Of a stretch of 64,000 bases of DNA, positions 63,126 to 64,000 are shown in pieces (position 1 is the stretch's first letter; the number at the start of each line of letters is the position of its first letter). The translations under genes were made by a program, and so were the position numbers. The stretch covers positions 558,001 through 622,000 of the forward strand of contig CAVSJR010000001.1 in assembly GCA_963728285.1 (NCBI GenBank), given 5' to 3'. The DNA is from CAVSJR01 sp963728285. GTDB lineage: Bacteria > Actinomycetota > UBA4738 > HRBIN12. Below the pieces are notes generated by a model, which was not told the DNA's origin, did not search any database, and was given only the letters and a program-made list of their open reading frames with translations.

Positions 63126-63803
63126 TCAGACGGCGTCCCCGAGCGCGGCGCGGACATCCTTGCGGATCCCCGTGACGAACGGGACCTCCTCCTTCGTGTA
63201 GCGTCGCGCCCCGGCATCCCTCAGCCGTCGGATGCACTCGACCAGGCGATCCGCGTCGTCGGCCTCGAAGGCGAGGATCCACTCCCAGTCGCCGAGCCCG
63301 AACGCGCTGGTCGTGTTGGCCAGCACGTCGGGGTACTCCCGCCCCATGACCCCGTGTTCGGCCAGCAACCGGCCGCGTTCCTCCCGGGGAAGCAGGTACC
63401 ACTCCGGCGTCCTGACGAACGGATAGACGCAGAGGACCGTCTTCGGGGGCTCTCCCTTCACGAAGGCGGGAGCGTGATCGGCCGTGAACTCGGCCGGCTT
63501 CACGACGCCCATGAACGTCCACCGCGGCTCCAGGAGATGGCCCGCCCTGGTGCGTCGAAGCTCCGCGTACGCCCGCTGGATGTCCTCGGCGGTGTCCGCG
63601 ACGAGCCACCACATGAGATCCGCATCGGCCCGGAACCCGACCGTCGAGTACGTGCCCCTGACGCGCAGGCGGCCCTCCGACTCCCAGGCCTTGAAGAGGT
63701 TCTCGAGCTCCTGCCCCGCGTCGTCGAGTTCCGCCCCGGTCAGCTCCCGGAGGGCCGCGGTGGCGCGAAACACCGGGTACAGCGTGTACGTGGTCTCGCT
63801 CAT
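63126..63803 (-). CDS. hemQ: Coproheme decarboxylase (HemQ/ChdC)
   Basis: Last enzyme of the coproporphyrin-dependent heme pathway; it oxidatively decarboxylates coproheme III to protoheme. 225 residues of the chlorite-dismutase-like family, here the heme-synthesis clade: the segment VLCVYPFVRTPEWYLLPREERGRLLAEHG, split between VYPFVRTPEWY and the proximal His of LLAEHG, and FGLGDWEWILAFEADD. ATG 63803 overlaps the stop of the upstream hemY (ATGA). The neighbour and clade argue against a true chlorite dismutase. Confidence 0.92.
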   Translation of the reverse strand: MSETTYTLYPVFRATAALRELTGAELDDAGQELENLFKAWESEGRLRVRGTYSTVGFRADADLMWWLVADTAEDIQRAYAELRRTRAGHLLEPRWTFMGVVKPAEFTADHAPAFVKGEPPKTVLCVYPFVRTPEWYLLPREERGRLLAEHGVMGREYPDVLANTTSAFGLGDWEWILAFEADDADRLVECIRRLRDAGARRYTKEEVPFVTGIRKDVRAALGDAV

Positions 63804-64000
63804 CGAACCGTCTCCTTCTCCGCAGGGCGGCCAGAGGCGTGTCGCAGCACAGCCTCGGCCGTCTCGTTGGCGTCCCGGACGCAATCGGGGATGCCGACCC
63901 CGGCGAACGCCGAGCCGGTCACGAAGATACCGCCGGGCAGCCGGTCTCTGATCGCGCGAACGCGGTCGACGTGCCCGACCTCGTATTGCGGCATGGCGCG
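63800..64000 (-). CDS. hemY: Coproporphyrinogen/protoporphyrinogen III oxidase, C-terminus only
   Basis: The C-terminal 66 or so residues of an FAD-dependent oxidase of the HemY (CgoX) type, cut by the right window edge. It reads RAMPQYEVGHVDRVRAI, then GGIFVTGSAFAGVGIPDCV and a terminal helix (NETAEAVLRHA). The GGIF-TGS-F-GVGIPDC block is the closing FAD motif of this family. It overlaps hemQ by 4 nt. Together they indicate the Gram-positive heme route in which coproporphyrinogen is oxidised before iron insertion. The N-terminal FAD motif and the start lie outside the window. Confidence 0.9.
   Translation of the reverse strand, partial: RAMPQYEVGHVDRVRAIRDRLPGGIFVTGSAFAGVGIPDCVRDANETAEAVLRHASGRPAEKETVR

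Noticed and set aside
63126..63803. Chlorite dismutase
   Set aside because: Adjacent hemY and the family clade identify HemQ/coproheme decarboxylase.
1..64000. Programmed +1 frameshifting as the reason for the many frame breaks
   Set aside because: Breaks show no common slippery codon or stop context; several sit in homopolymers or simple duplications, and one is proven an insertion by sister repeats.

Overview
The window is GC-rich bacterial DNA that most resembles the Actinomycetota, probably an uncultured lineage seen as a metagenome contig. The reasons are: HemB has the actinobacterial variant of its metal loop (DLCLDEYTDHGHCG); HemY and HemQ are adjacent, which marks the coproporphyrin-dependent heme route; SHOCT, short GntR/YtrA-type and class III cyclase proteins are present; and many genes have a TANNNT box 6-7 nt before the start codon instead of a Shine-Dalgarno sequence (leaderless genes). 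No phage, IS element, integrase, CRISPR array or defence island was seen.

Layout. 0-2.4 kb: a truncated K+ channel and an MFS exporter. 2.5-19.8 kb: a carbohydrate-use locus. It has glycosidases GH13, GH43 and GH2, an ABC sugar importer (binding protein, two permeases, and a separately placed MsmK-type ATPase), two Gfo/Idh/MocA dehydrogenases, two MDR dehydrogenases, an aldo-keto reductase, a TIM-barrel isomerase and galactokinase. It fits uptake and stepwise breakdown of a galactose/arabinose-containing glycan. 19.8-26.2 kb: hypothetical proteins, a 1,200-residue membrane sensor/coiled-coil protein with a 7 x 51-bp tandem repeat, an SDR and PgsA. 26.3-28.7 kb: an orphan NuoF-like protein and an orphan MreB. 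28.9-31.7 kb: a histidine kinase, a receiver joined to a class III nucleotide cyclase, and a receiver-LuxR regulator. 31.9-40.3 kb: a SHOCT protein, a lipoprotein and two convergent ABC export systems whose permeases carry extracytoplasmic beta-sandwich segments. 40.5-44.4 kb: an Asp-box protein, tRNA-Ser(GCU), an FAD oxidoreductase and an S58 peptidase. 44.4-51.9 kb: hemA-hemC-hemD-hemB-ybhN-hemL-add. 52-59.3 kb: PAS, VOC, FtcD, PYROXD2-like, MsrA-MsrB and an amidohydrolase. 59.4-64 kb: a GntR-type regulator, a UvrD-like helicase, two SnoaL-like proteins, PhhB, HemQ and the C-terminus of HemY.

Quality caveat. Fourteen genes are interrupted by a total of about 21 frame changes. Nineteen are +1 (one extra base), and family-conserved sequence continues intact in the new frame. 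Eight of the 21 fall in the two-component/cyclase block at 28.9-31.7 kb. I read this mainly as base-insertion error in the assembly rather than gene decay, and I give each broken gene as one CDS spanning its frames. The most interesting biology is the receiver-cyclase fusion, the sensor/coiled-coil protein with its expanding repeat, and the consistent leaderless promoter geometry.
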